Assembly: GCA_030770545.1 (NCBI GenBank) | Contig: CM061105.1 | Location: forward strand, 7,113,001 to 7,177,000 | Source: Macropodus opercularis | Lineage: Eukaryota > Chordata > Actinopteri > Anabantiformes > Osphronemidae | Length of the DNA: 64,000 nucleotides | Direction: 5' to 3' | In this document: in pieces, positions 39,201 through 50,641 of the stretch | How the letters are laid out: each line of letters opens with the position of its first letter | How positions within the stretch are numbered: the stretch's first letter is position 1 | Notes under the pieces: model-generated | What the model saw: only the letters and a program-made list of their open reading frames with translations | Told to the model about the DNA's origin: nothing | The model's database searches: none | Translations under genes and position numbers: made by a program

Positions 39201-40019
39201 AAGCCAGGACACAATAAAACCTTACTAGTGTTGTGCCAATTAGTCAATGATTCATTGTTCAGTGTTACTGTGAGTCACGAAGAAAGCGGACACGTAACTA
39301 AAACATGTCACACAGCAGTATAATTATCATTACACTATTATTATTTGGGCTATTAATATTCGATATTCAAGTTGTGGGCTCTGATACAGAGATACTGATT
39401 TACTTGTTTTCAAAGATCAGGTACTTTTTTGTTTGTTTATTCATACATCGGTAAGTTCTCTGGAGTTTTTCTTTCCTCTTTACTGCATCGAAGTGCTACA
39501 GCTGTGATGGTGAGACAGGAAGTGGTGGGAACACAGAGAGCAAGTGGGCCTTTTGCACACTGGAGGGCTTTACCCACACTCACGTACTTTACTTTCCATT
39601 TAAAGTGACAAAATAAACGCATTGCCATAAAGACCCAGAGGCGTCTTCTTCAGCTTTTGCTGTTGGCCGAAGCAGACGCTTAAACTGTCTGCTGTTAAGC
39701 CCAACAGGCTACGTGTGAGATTGAATAACGCAAACACGTGGTGTGCGAATGTTACAGGGAACATCGGAAAGAGGGGTCTTGTTATGAATTACAAGAAGAT
39801 GAACGTGTTTTAACGGCACGTCGTGGCACCTCGGGCAGGCTTACAGGCAAACATGCGCTCATGTTCCCCACGGTATTTATAACTCGGTCGCTGACCTTGC
39901 ACTTGGACCCAACCACAACACGGGGAGCGTAACGCGCACCGAAAACGCAAAACGTCCGCACAAATATCGAATGTACTCTTTAAAAAACGTAAAAAATCAC
40001 TGGAAAACGCCGTGTGCAC

Positions 40020-40212
40020 AACGTCCGACCGCTATACTCCACAGTATTGATGACGAAGAGTGGGAGCGGGGCGGACGACAGAGAGCAGCTCCCCCGCGCC
40101 GCAGATAATGGTTGGGTCCACTGTTGAAATTCCGAGAATTGAGCTGCAATGTTTCTTAGAACTGGATTCTCAGAACCGGGGATGTTCAGAGTTTCGAGGA
40201 AACTTTTACAAG
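40020..40212 (+). promoter_or_regulatory. bcl6: Predicted bcl6 promoter and non-coding exon 1 with four TTCNNNGAA (STAT/BCL6) sites
   Basis: A GC-rich segment with a GC box (GGGGCGGA, around 40067) leads to a consensus donor at 40212/40213 (ACAAG then GTGAAT), suggesting a 5' non-coding exon ending at 40212 that would splice to the coding exon starting at 41717. Within 72 bp there are four perfect TTCNNNGAA palindromes: TTCCGAGAA (40130-40138), TTCTTAGAA (40153-40161), TTCTCAGAA (40167-40175) and TTCGAGGAA (40193-40201). BCL6 binds TTCYTAGAA-like sequences, and human BCL6 is known to repress itself through such sites in its first exon. The exon call is predicted; the motifs are read directly. 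Confidence 0.6.
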
Positions 40213-41727
40213 GTGAATTTTTTTTTCTTCCTATTTTCTCAGCATTAGGTCATGAGTGCAGTAGCAGATGCTCACGAGGCTGCCTCGGTTGTTCTAGGAC
40301 GGATTTGTTCAGCGTTTTAACATTTCGTGATTTCTTTGGTTAGATTGATCTAAAGGGTCTGAGCTAGATTTGACAGCTACATTGTATTGAGCTGTTTGCA
40401 TGGAAGTGTCGCTCAGCTCGTGTGTATTGATTTATAAACCGGTTGTGTTTCGTGTATCATTATTCTTTAATAACTGCTAACAGTAAAAACAACCAAGAGT
40501 TTGGCGATGTTGGTAATTTGCTTTTAGTTACTCGGATCATTTTGAGCCATTGCTTTGAATTTAATAGTTGTAGTGTATTTGAAATATTGTTTTGCAAGTT
40601 ACAGCTGGAGAAAAGTGGCGCAACAGGGCCGCCTGTCTTGCTTGGGTCACCTCCAACGACATTGTTTGTTTTTCTTTTTCTGATGAAAACAAACGATATT
40701 TTAGCTTGATGACATGTCTGGGGTTTTTTTGCGTTAGTTTTAATCGAGCAATCCGCCTTTTACGCGCCCAAGAAATGTGACGAAAGTGCGGGACAGCCCC
40801 TAAACACACCCGCGTTCCTGTGTTTCTAAACTTGAAAGGACTTGTGCTGGTTGCTCGCTGGCTCGCGGCCCAAGTTACGCAGCAAAAAAAAAAAAAAAAC
40901 CAAACACAAAACAAAACACACTCCTTTAAAATCACACCCTGCGATTTCATGCTGCCTCGGTCTCATGTTTGCGCTTTGAACGTGTCCGGGGAGATTAGTT
41001 CAGCATGAGGGAGTAAATGTTAATGGGTTAAACGAGATGAGGTCTACTTATATCAAGGAACAGGAAACCTCCCCGTGTACTGGCAACTTAATCTGAGCAG
41101 CCAGGACGGAATGTGCTCGGCGTCAAACACGTTTACAACCAACAGGCTGCAGGCTGCCAGCAGATAGCTGCGCTGTCGCGGCCAGAAGACGCGGAGAAGA
41201 CGATCGTTTTATGCCGATATGTATAAGTTGCTCTGCTAAGGAAATGTCAGACTGTAGCGCATACAACGTAAACGTGTAATAACATAGTGTAAGCGACTAA
41301 ACCACCAGAACATGTGGCGAGCCTCCCTCTAACGTTCCTCTCTACGATGGCGCCGCCTTGTGGGCAAACACAGACACTACACGTGTTGGGGTCTAGGCTC
41401 GATTCCCCCGGAAGCCTTGGGGACAGGTGGCAAATTAGAGCAGTTCTCCTGCCAACAGCTGATTACCTGCCTCCGGTGGGTGGAGTCAGTCTGAGGCAGG
41501 TAGGACTGGGAGAGCTGGAAAAAAGTGACGACACGAGTGTTAACTAATATGTAATATACACATTTTAATTGATAAATATTTAGTTACATATTAGCTAACA
41601 GATTATTCTTCAGCATCATCATCATCACTACTGTTATTTTCCGCCATGTGAAGCGTTAGCAGTGAGCAGCTTTAAGAGTCGTGTGATAATGAGCTTTTGC
41701 TTTTGCCCCTGCTCAGATTGCGACAGC

Positions 41728-44292
41728 ATGGCCACGGCTGCAGATGGCTGCATTCAGTTCACGCGCCACGCGGGCGACGTCCTGCTTAACTTCAACCGTC
41801 TCCGCAGCAGGAACATCCTGACTGACGTGACCATACAGGTGGACGGGCAGCATTTTCACGCCCACAAGGCCGTTCTAGTGGCCTGCAGGTACGCGTCGTC
41901 ACGGGACATGACAGCTGAACGACTCGCGCTAGACCCTCACAGAAAGTAATCTGTCTTGTTCTGTTACAGTGGCTTCTTTTATTCAGTGTTCATGGACCCA
42001 CAGAACACCAACCTCAGTGCCATCAGCTTAGACCCCAAAGTGGACCCCAAAGGGTTCTCCATCCTACTGGACTTCATGTACTCATCCTGTCTGAACATTA
42101 AGGACAGTCTGGTCCTCACCACCATGAACACAGCCATCTACCTACAGATGGAGCACGTAGCTGACACCTGCCACAGGTTCATCAAGTCCAGGTACAGTAA
42201 AAGATTTCAGCCTTATGCTGGACTCACACAGTTGTGTCAATAGGAATTCAAGGGACCTGACTTGAACATGTTTCTGCAGGCATCAGAATATGCAAACTGA
42301 AGAACCGATCAACTCGCCACATCTCACCGAACTGATCTCTGCTGTGAGGCCCCTTGATGAAAAACCATCAGACTTTACAAGCACCACTTCATCCACCCTC
42401 CCGGAGCGCAGGGGCTACATTCCCAGCATCTTCAGGGGCATCAACACCTCTGGCTCCTATCACGTTTATGGTGACCATCATGTCCCTGCTGGTAAACCAG
42501 ACGTGTTCTATAAGCTTAGTCCCCCTCCCAGAGGAGCGGCTGTGTCCGAAACAAGAAGCTCACAGCTACAGAACACCAGCATGGCTCAGAGAGATTCCTC
42601 TATGATCATCTCCCACCCTAGTTTTCCCACACAACCAGCCGGAGCTCATGAGAGCATTCAACGGCCTGCTGCTCCCATGGAGGAAGACAGCATTCAGCAC
42701 CCACATACCAGCTGCATAAGATTATCCTCAGGCTTTAGCAAAGGTGTCATTTGTAGCCCGCAAAGCCCACTCAGATCTGATTGCCAGCCAAATTCACCCA
42801 CCGAGTCCAGCAGCAGCAGAAATGCGACCATGAGTCTCAAACAGGCCCCAGAATACCCCAAAGACGCCAAAGCCCGCAACTGGAAGAAGTATAAGTTCAT
42901 TGTATTGAACCAAACTCCCAGTGAGCATGAACAAGAGGCCCAGGGAGGCAGTGTGGAGGCTGCAGCCATGTCCCCTGCACTCAGTCCATGCAGGACTGAT
43001 GGAGCAGACCATCACAGTGAGGTTCCAGCAGAAGATGGAGCAAGTGAGCACGGACACGAAATGCCCAGGGCTCAGAGTGTCGACAGCTGTAGCAACACCA
43101 GGTAGAACTGCTGACGAAACTGCGAAATCAACCTTACGGTTGGACATTAAAACTTAACGTGAACTCTGCTGTTTTCTTCCCGTGAGCAGCGACCACAGAT
43201 GCTCCTCGTGTGGCTGTGACAGCCCTCAGCAGATGGAGCTGGGTCACCTTTCTCCTGGCTCCTACAGAGACGACACTACTAAGCTACGCACCGACTACTC
43301 TCCCTCCAGCTGTGGTAAGCTTACACCACCAGGACTGCTCCACACAAACCACAGAGGTAGCGAATACCCATCAACGTTTGTTGCTTCACATCTTTCTACA
43401 GAAAACAACACATCCTTATGCAATAGTTGTGGCTCCAAGTTCACAGAGGAGGATGCCCTGAAGGACCGTGTGGTCCAGGTCCACAGTGACAAGCCATACA
43501 AGTGTGACTGCTGCCAAGCTGCCTTCCGCTACAAGGGCAACCTAGCCAGCCACAAGACTGTTCACACAGGTAAGGATGAGGCCACGTCACTGGGACTTCA
43601 GAGTCGCACTATCGTCAGGTATGTGAATATTTAACTCATGCTGATCTCGACTTCCAGGCTCGAAGCCGTATCACTGCAACATCTGTGGGGCCCAGTTTAA
43701 CCGACCAGCCAACCTCAAAACTCATACCCGCATCCACTCTGGAGAGAAGCCATACAAATGTGAGACATGTGGTTCCCGATTTGTCCAGGTGAGACCAAAG
43801 CAGCCACGTCTGTAGGAATGTGTTTCAGTACACGGCGTCCGTGCGTGTGCATCTAACTCAACTTTGATTTCATCATCAGGTGGCCCATCTTCGCGCCCAC
43901 GTGTTAATCCACACCGGAGAGAAGCCATACCCCTGTGAGATCTGTGGAACTCACTTCCGCCACCTACAGACGCTAAAGAGCCACATGCGCATTCATACGG
44001 GAGAAAAGCCGTATCACGTAAGCCTCCCAGTCAGACTCCTATTACCACACAATCCGCTCTTCTGCCAACGTCTACGCACACTGAGTGGAGTTCGTGGGGT
44101 GAAACTCGTCTTTTTATAAACTCACTCAAAGTGTTTCTTTTTCTGCAGTGTGAAAAATGTGACCTTCACTTCAGACACAAGAGTCAGCTGAGACTGCACC
44201 TACGACAGAAGCACGGCGCCGTCACCAACACCAAGAGTCAGTATCGCAGGACGCCCGGCGACGCTGCTACAGGCCTGGTGAACTCCTGCTGA
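41728..44292 (+). CDS. bcl6: BCL6 BTB/zinc-finger transcriptional repressor (8 coding exons, 636 aa)
   Basis: Nuclear repressor central to germinal-centre and immune-cell programmes. Coding exons: 41728-41888, 41970-42191, 42280-43101, 43190-43314, 43402-43569, 43658-43788, 43880-44017, 44149-44292 (ATG in an exon starting at 41717). The BTB domain covers about residues 1-125 (CIQFTRHAGDVLLNFNRLRS ... YLQMEHVADTCHRFIKS) and keeps N21 and C53 of the corepressor groove. The middle repression domain has SPQSPLRSDCQPNSPTESSS and the KKYK motif at residues 330-333, which p300 acetylates in human BCL6. Six zinc-finger units follow: finger 1 is degenerate (C450, C453, then R466 where human has His, H471), and fingers 2-6 are intact C2H2 with near-identical linkers. 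Finger 6 is CEKCDLHFRHKSQLRLHLRQ. The protein is shorter than human BCL6 (706 aa) mainly in the middle region. The 3' tail differs from BCL6B. Confidence 0.96.
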
Positions 44293-45390
44293 GTCTGCTG
44301 TGGCTGTATCTCTCTCTCTCCCTTTTGGTTTCCTCCTTGGCCACAATGTTGTCAAAAGATTTTTATAAATACAAAGCTGAATATTGTATTTACCCTTTAT
44401 GCATTTGTAAATGATGCACATGTAAGCTCTTTGGTATTTCAAAGATTGTAGAGTTTTATGCTTTCCTTGTGAATGTCAAACAACAGAATGTAACGTTTTA
44501 AATGTGAACCTAATTATAATATTTGCATATTTCTCAAGCGATTTAACAGAACGGTAGCCTGGAAGGACGGTCCTCTTTCGAATTTGGACTATAAGTCAAT
44601 GTTGTGCTTTGCTTTCCTTATTGGTACGTGTTTACCCAGGCCACAGTTTGTGGACTTTCACAGCATTTTCATTAGACTATTTTTGTAAATAAGATAATAT
44701 ATATTTTCGGATGGCCGTCTGCTGGCAGAGAATGAATATATATATACATTGTTTTTGTTAGATGAAGTAAGCTTCACTGACACACAGGCTTGTTATTTTG
44801 CCAGTTTCTAGTCTGTGGTACGACTTGTAACTTGCTATACATTTAAACTTTAAGCTGTGTACATATTTTTTTTTTCAACATTGGGCTCTTTTTGGTATTT
44901 TGCACATATTCATTATGCTGTAATTAATGTTTCTACGTGACATGTTGAAAATGTTTGTTATCCCTTTCTGTGGTTGAGCTTTTGTTTTGCTCTTGGTTGG
45001 TAGGTTTTTTTTCTCTGTATTGGTGCTTCGGTGATCCATTGTCTGCAGGAGGTGATTCAAGCGTGATTGTATTTCATCTGACGATATGTATAATAATGCA
45101 CTAATGCGCCCGTTGTATACATAGTGCCTTACATTCACACACATTGTAGCTTCTTTGCCAGTTTCACTAACAAGATTTTGTACAACACATTTCAGGTGTG
45201 TCAGTCTCAAAGTGCTGTAGTGAGCTTTGGTACTGTGTCCCACTGTCATGTGTATGCATGTCAGGTAGATGGTAATGTTTGTGTGTAGCTCTTAAAATGC
45301 ATATTCACCAGGCCTCAAGCTAAACATGCTCAGGAATATTAGAGGAATGTAAGCGAATGTCTTACAACAATAAAAAGTATATTCTATACA
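44293..45390 (+). other. bcl6: bcl6 3' UTR
   Basis: AT-rich untranslated stretch of about 1.1 kb with several ATTTA-like elements and a (TA)n segment near 44740, ending at AATAAA 45369-45374. Confidence 0.6.
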
Positions 45391-46370
45391 GCAGTGGTGT
45401 TTGTCGTGTGTTAGACATGTTTTTTTCTTCTTTGCTTTATAAACTAACTGAAGACAACTGCATTCTGACAGGGCAAATACAGAATCATACCAGCAGCATT
45501 AAACACTATGTTACCTAGAATGTGATATAACCACAAGCATCTGCCGTCCATTTAACAAAGACACAGGGATTAGAACCAAACATCTTAAATCATACTTAAG
45601 AAGTTTTCAGACTGATGTTCTCTTTGCTTTACTGAGTGATTCTTGCCCAAATATGGACTCATAAAGTAGTAATAGTAGTCCTAATGGAGCTGTTGACTCC
45701 ATAATATGTCATAATCTCAGTGTAAATAAAATAAACTCTGAAGAAGTGCCCAAACATTTTAGTGTATACATTATAGTCTCACTCACCTTTATTTTCCTAA
45801 AAGAGATGCTGCCTTTGGAGGGAACTGGGGGTTTTGTTGTCTGGAATACTGTATGAATTATTATTAAATAGAAAAACAAAGACTAAAATGTATTGTATAT
45901 GTAAGTACACAGAAAACCTAATGTTATATAGTGTAACACTTTCGAATCTGGCACAGCTCTATTTACAGTGTGTAGGGCGCCCCCTTGTGGATGAATCCAT
46001 TGAACTATGCCACATGAAACGATTTTTTTTTTTGTCTGTTGTGCCACAGCACTTTACTTGCTGTACAAAGTGTGATGTAGAAATGCTTCAACTCTCGCTG
46101 AGAAATCAATAAAGTCACGAGGAAAAATGTTTTTACATTTCAGTTTTTATCTCTTCTCCTGCAACAAGATACAGTACAGTTTTAACAAAATGCTTATTTT
46201 TACCTCCACATTTCATTAAGGTTCTGACTACTCCAAGGTGAAGCACATCAAGGTGTTCTGGTACAAAGTCAAACTCTTATCAGAGAGTCCTAATAGCTCA
46301 TAACTATCATGGCACACAAACAACTGTCTCATCATTCTTATGCTTTCTATTGAATGTGAGATCGCCGTGT
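45391..46370. other. Intergenic spacer between bcl6 and cmpk1
   Basis: About 1 kb, no gene seen. Holds an isolated AATAAA on the plus strand near 46107 and no clear repeat. Confidence 0.55.
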
Positions 46371-46374
46371 GTTT

Positions 46375-46815
46375 TATTTTAGATGCAGTACAGGTTTCTA
46401 TAAAGTCTTAAAATCAGTCATCATTGGGTCAAACAACTATTTGGTCTGAAGCATTATTGGCTGCTCCCAGCGTCACCCTGAAGACATAAGAGATATATAT
46501 TGATCATTTCACAGAAACCTCCAGTTCTATAAGTGCCTTTGATTGACGAATAGTGAGTCTGTAAGCCAACAATACATTTTGTTCCGATGCAGATGTCCCA
46601 AATTATTATGAAAGACGGTGCAGATAAGCTCGCTGCTTATCAGTAGATAAGAAGTTACTGCTAAACAAGTCATTCACACCAACGCATACTGTAAACACAC
46701 TCACAAACAGTGCAGCGCTTACAAAAAAATAAAAAGTCATGAATGTACAGAGAAACTTATTATAGTGTACTTGTAGTTGATATAAAGGTAAATGGATGTT
46801 GGCAGCGGTGGAAAT
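46375..46815 (-). other. cmpk1: cmpk1 3' UTR
   Basis: Follows the cmpk1 stop codon on the minus strand; TTTATT at about 46374-46379 (AATAAA in sense) is a plausible poly(A) signal. Confidence 0.4.
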
Positions 46816-49571
46816 TCAACCCTCTTTGTCCAGGATGGCTTTGACATCAGCAAACACCTGAAAGAGAAAAAACGGGGGACTGTTACTCAAAGTCAGATCA
46901 CACCAGAAAACATTTAGATTAAGCTTTTTTATTCCTTATAATTATAGTAACATTTTGTTGACCACCGTCACTGAGGACTGGAACAGAAGACACACTGCGC
47001 CTAAACACCAGGCTTTTCTAGTGGTTCTATTAATTCAATTTTCCCCTCGTCTTAACCAAGGATGTTGTTTCTATAACAATCGGTCATGTTTCGCAGTTGT
47101 GCGAGTTGTCATTGTCTACTTCGTCTCCTCCTGTGCTCAATCCTGTAAATGTAACCTTTCACAAACTCTTCAGGCGACGTTTATGAACGTGCCGACATTG
47201 TCACACAGTTGATATTGACTCACCTCATCAACAGAACGAGAGGCGTCAACAGTGCGAACCTTCCCCAGTTTCTCATACAATTCAATGATTGGTCGTGTGG
47301 ACTTCAAGTAGGTTTGGATTCTGCATTAGAGCAAAATGTCTCTTATTGGGGTCAGAATACACAAGGGACTAAAAGAAGACATAAATGAGGTCAAAACACA
47401 CATGCAGGTACTCAACAGTACTAAATCAGGCCAGACAAATCTATACCGATCAAACAGGCTTGTTGTTCTTCACTATGGACAGAGATGTGTGATTCAAGGG
47501 TTTTATGCCAACTGTACCTTTTTTCCAAACTTTCTCTGTTGTCATCTGTGCGTCCACTGCTCTTCCCTCTTTCTAAACATCGGTCAATGCAAACCTGTGG
47601 ACCAAACAGACCATGGATGACCAGGCTCAGCATGCTGTCATTAAATAAGGTCGAAGCTGTCTGGTGTCCTTGACTTACCTCATTGCCGCAGTCAAAGAAG
47701 AGCACAAATTTGACATTGGCTTTGCCGTCCATGACAGAGTTCCACCCTTGTAGGTTGTCCTCATTGCGAGGGAAACCGTCTATGAGGAAGCGGAACTTTT
47801 TCTCATCTTCCTTCATAGTTTCTTCCATTGCCTGTATACACAGGAGAAAGAGCAGCATCTTATACAGCAAATACATATTCATTCAGAATCTGATTTCAAT
47901 CAGACAAATTCAGGAGAGAGCAGAGACACACAAACACTCACGTGTACATAAACCCTGTGACACTGTGACTGATAACGTGGGTTGTTTCAGCAGTATGTAG
48001 TTGATTAGTTCTTTTAGAATATTTTACTGTTACCGTAAACAGATGCTGTGTGTTTCTACTAACTTACCTCACAATAAATGACCTTTTGCTGTACTGTAAT
48101 TTTGGCTGAAGGATGCTATGCACACAATGGCACCAAAAGCCAAGAGTATAAAGATTCTGTTGTTCTAAACTATATGTGTAATTTGCAAAAGATAATATTT
48201 CACATTCCTTGAATCCTTATTTTAAATTTAGTACAGGTCATGGGTCAACTCAAGTGTGGTTTTGTATTTTGCTTCCTGTGAGGTAAACCTGATTTACAAC
48301 CTGTACTTACCTTCCGGAGTAAGTTGATGGTAATCTCCACTGGGACTATTTTGCCTTCTTTGATGTAGTTGGCAATGAGCAGTCCGCACTCAGACCCTTC
48401 TCTAGCTCGTTCTGCTCTCAGCAAGTCTCCAGCTGACAGATGGGTGTAGTTGTAGCTCTAAAGACACATGCCAATATTTTAAAGTTGACCTCAGTACTTT
48501 GGAGAACAGGTCTACTATTACCAAGAGTCAATTTGTGGTGAGAATACAGAGGGATGATAGATTTCTGTGAACAGGTCTGCATTGAGGAACACAGCTGTTA
48601 CAGACATGCGAACATCCCTTTCATTCACAGGCCAAGGAAAAGCTGCTTCTTGTATAAGGAATGAAAGGAACCTATGTGCAAAAGCTGCCATTCAGGCCTG
48701 ACCACCGCACTAAAAGCACGGCAGCCAACACCCACCGACATCCGTGTACATAGGTAGATAGATAGTCAAAAACACGGTGGAGCAGCTTCTTGAGCCTGAT
48801 GAGCGGAGCTGTATAGTGTTTAAGAGACTATTTCAGGAATGGAAACTACATAGCATGTAATTAAATCTTTTTCAGTCGGACTGATAATCTCATTCAACGA
48901 CAGACTTGAAACTATGGGGAGATCAAGGTGAAAGTTGCTCAGCCAATAAATGTCTACGTCAACATCTGTCTGTTTGTTCAAAGTCAGGGAAGTTCAACAT
49001 TACACAACTCAGTAATATGGTCAGGCCTGTCCTGCAGATGAGGACATTACTTATTCAGGATTCTGACTGGACAGCAGCTGCCAGACATTAAGACGTGGGA
49101 AAATGTATTTATTAAGATGGCGCTTTGGTTCATGTACAGCCTCATAATGTGTAAACAAAGAAACTTTATTTAAAATGCCTGTAGCATCTGGCGTGAACTG
49201 TGAAATAAGCAGTGTGGCTAACTAGCTAGCTGGCTGGCTAACTGAGGTTCATTTTAGAGGACAACCGGAAGTCAACGAAATCTAGACATTTACTCGTAAA
49301 AGGCGCTTTAAAAGACGCGACCTTCCAAAAAAAAAACCCAAATCACACGCATTCGCCACAACAGGCGGGAATCTAAGCATCATATTCAGTGGCTTTCATT
49401 GTGCTTTCTCTCGCCATCTCTCGTTACCTCCACGATTTTGGAGCACTGGGTCCCTTTGCCGGCGCCAGGCCCGCCCAACACGAACACAACCTGCGGCTTC
49501 ATCATCAACGACACCCGGTACAACAAGCTCGGCGCCCTCTGAGACACGCTGCCGAAAAAATGAGCGATCAT
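46816..49571 (-). CDS. cmpk1: UMP-CMP kinase (6 exons, about 219 aa)
   Basis: Pyrimidine nucleoside monophosphate kinase that phosphorylates UMP and CMP (and dCMP) with ATP. Exons in plus-strand coordinates, from the 5' end: 49428-49571, 48311-48457, 47679-47831, 47518-47594, 47224-47320, 46816-46857. Motifs: P-loop GGPGAGKGTQC, NMP-binding YTHLSAGDLLR, DGFPRNEDNLQGW, catalytic/LID segment ERGKSSGRTDDNRESLEKR, and C-terminal RPIIELYEKLGKV. All splice phases agree. The start is uncertain: I chose the ATG at 49571 (MIAHFFGSVS...), giving a 23-residue extension before the conserved MKPQVVFVLGG, in line with the human long form; the ATG at 49502 (MKPQ) would give the 196-residue core and the ATG at 49625 a longer form. 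Head-to-head with the fam78b-like gene. Confidence 0.93.
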
Positions 49572-49599
49572 ACACCGGCGCCGACGGCTGCAGACGTAA

Positions 49600-50641
49600 A
49601 CCGGCGGGGGGGAGACCAGCGACAAGACTCTGCGTTCACCGGTGAATGCGTGTCAGTCTCGGTGGGTAGGAAGAAAGTCGGAGCGCCGAGCGACACCACT
49701 TCCGCCGTCGCCCGAAACCGACCAATGGGGGCTGCGTAGAGGCGTGACGCAAGCGGCGGCCACGCCCGCGCTTGTTATTTTTTTCAGCGCTGAGCTCGGG
49801 TGACGCCCCTCCCCTGCCTCTCCAGCATCAGCACCTCCAAACCGAACAACCCGACCCGGCAGGAGGAGGATGCTCTTAGGTCCGTGATGCTCTGCAGCTC
49901 GAGGAAACACAGCGACTGGATTCCGCCCGGGACACGGCTGGCTACGGTCTTTTCCGCACATTAGTGCTGCCTCGCTACCTTCATTCATGAGCCACCATTC
50001 ATGCGTCCCCAAGAATGGAAGCGCACAGAGAGGGAAACAGTAAATTAGCACCGCTGTAGCACCGCCGCCTCGCCGTTGTAACGCATTCTAGCGCATCTGA
50101 TGGATCTTCTTTCCATGTAGGTCAAAGTGATGAAGAGTCCGCTTTTGTGTTTTGACGGCGCCGTGCGGATTGTAGGGCTAACACGGGAAAGCCAAGCAAA
50201 CAAAAGGCATCCAGCCCCCTCCTCTGACGCACCTGGCTGCCCTGTCGCCACTTGACATGACAGCGCGGAGCCCGGAGCTGAGCAGCAGGATCAAGGGGCA
50301 CCGACGTGCAGCCGGACGTGTGGACTTGACAAGAAGCAGCAGCAGCAGCAGCCCAAGGGAGGCCGGATTGCAGTTTCTGGGGACGAGCGCCAAGGGCAGT
50401 GCGGCAGTCAGCAGGCAGACCGGGGGGAGGAGGCTGCGGAGATCTGTGATGCTTCCCCCCCAGTCCCCACTGCGCTCTTACCCCCAAGTTACCCAGAAAA
50501 TACAATGGCGGATGTTTTTATGTTTGATCAGTGGTGACTGTGATTCTCCCAGTTTGCTCTAAAATTTCCCTCCCAGCCAATCAGTGATGGGCAATTAAAA
50601 GATTAGCTCTCATAGGAAAGGGTGGAACCCGGAGGGGACTG
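49600..50641. promoter_or_regulatory. Shared GC-rich 5' region of cmpk1 (-) and fam78b-like (+)
   Basis: A CpG-rich stretch of about 1 kb between divergent genes. On the plus strand there is a CCAAT at 49722-49726 and an ETS-like ACTTCCGCC near 49699. A short (AGC)n run lies at 50334-50353 in the probable fam78b 5' leader. Several short upstream open frames occur. A transcription start on each side is inferred only from gene orientation. Confidence 0.5.

Larger units (their letters stand above)
22881..39980. other. Gene-poor region between cldn1 and bcl6
   Basis: About 17 kb without a coding exon I can support. It contains microsatellites (26680-26781, 29115-29173, 35636-35663), one LINE/SINE-type tail (36170-36262), a triple nuclear-receptor half-site (25230-25249), an 18-bp palindrome (27438-27455), and several non-repetitive stretches (30660-31170, 36380-36720, 37740-38010) that could hold bcl6 or hes1 enhancers. 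In mammals BCL6 is also flanked by a large regulatory gene desert. Short open frames here lack domains. Confidence 0.6.

Noticed and set aside
41390..41412. GGCTCGATTCCCCC, resembling a tRNA T-arm
   Set aside because: No matching acceptor stem, D-arm or A-box at the right distance upstream.
43315..43401. Treating the bcl6 exon as continuous from 43190 to 43569
   Set aside because: The frame is open, but splicing restores the SSCEN stretch shared with human BCL6, so an intron is the better model.
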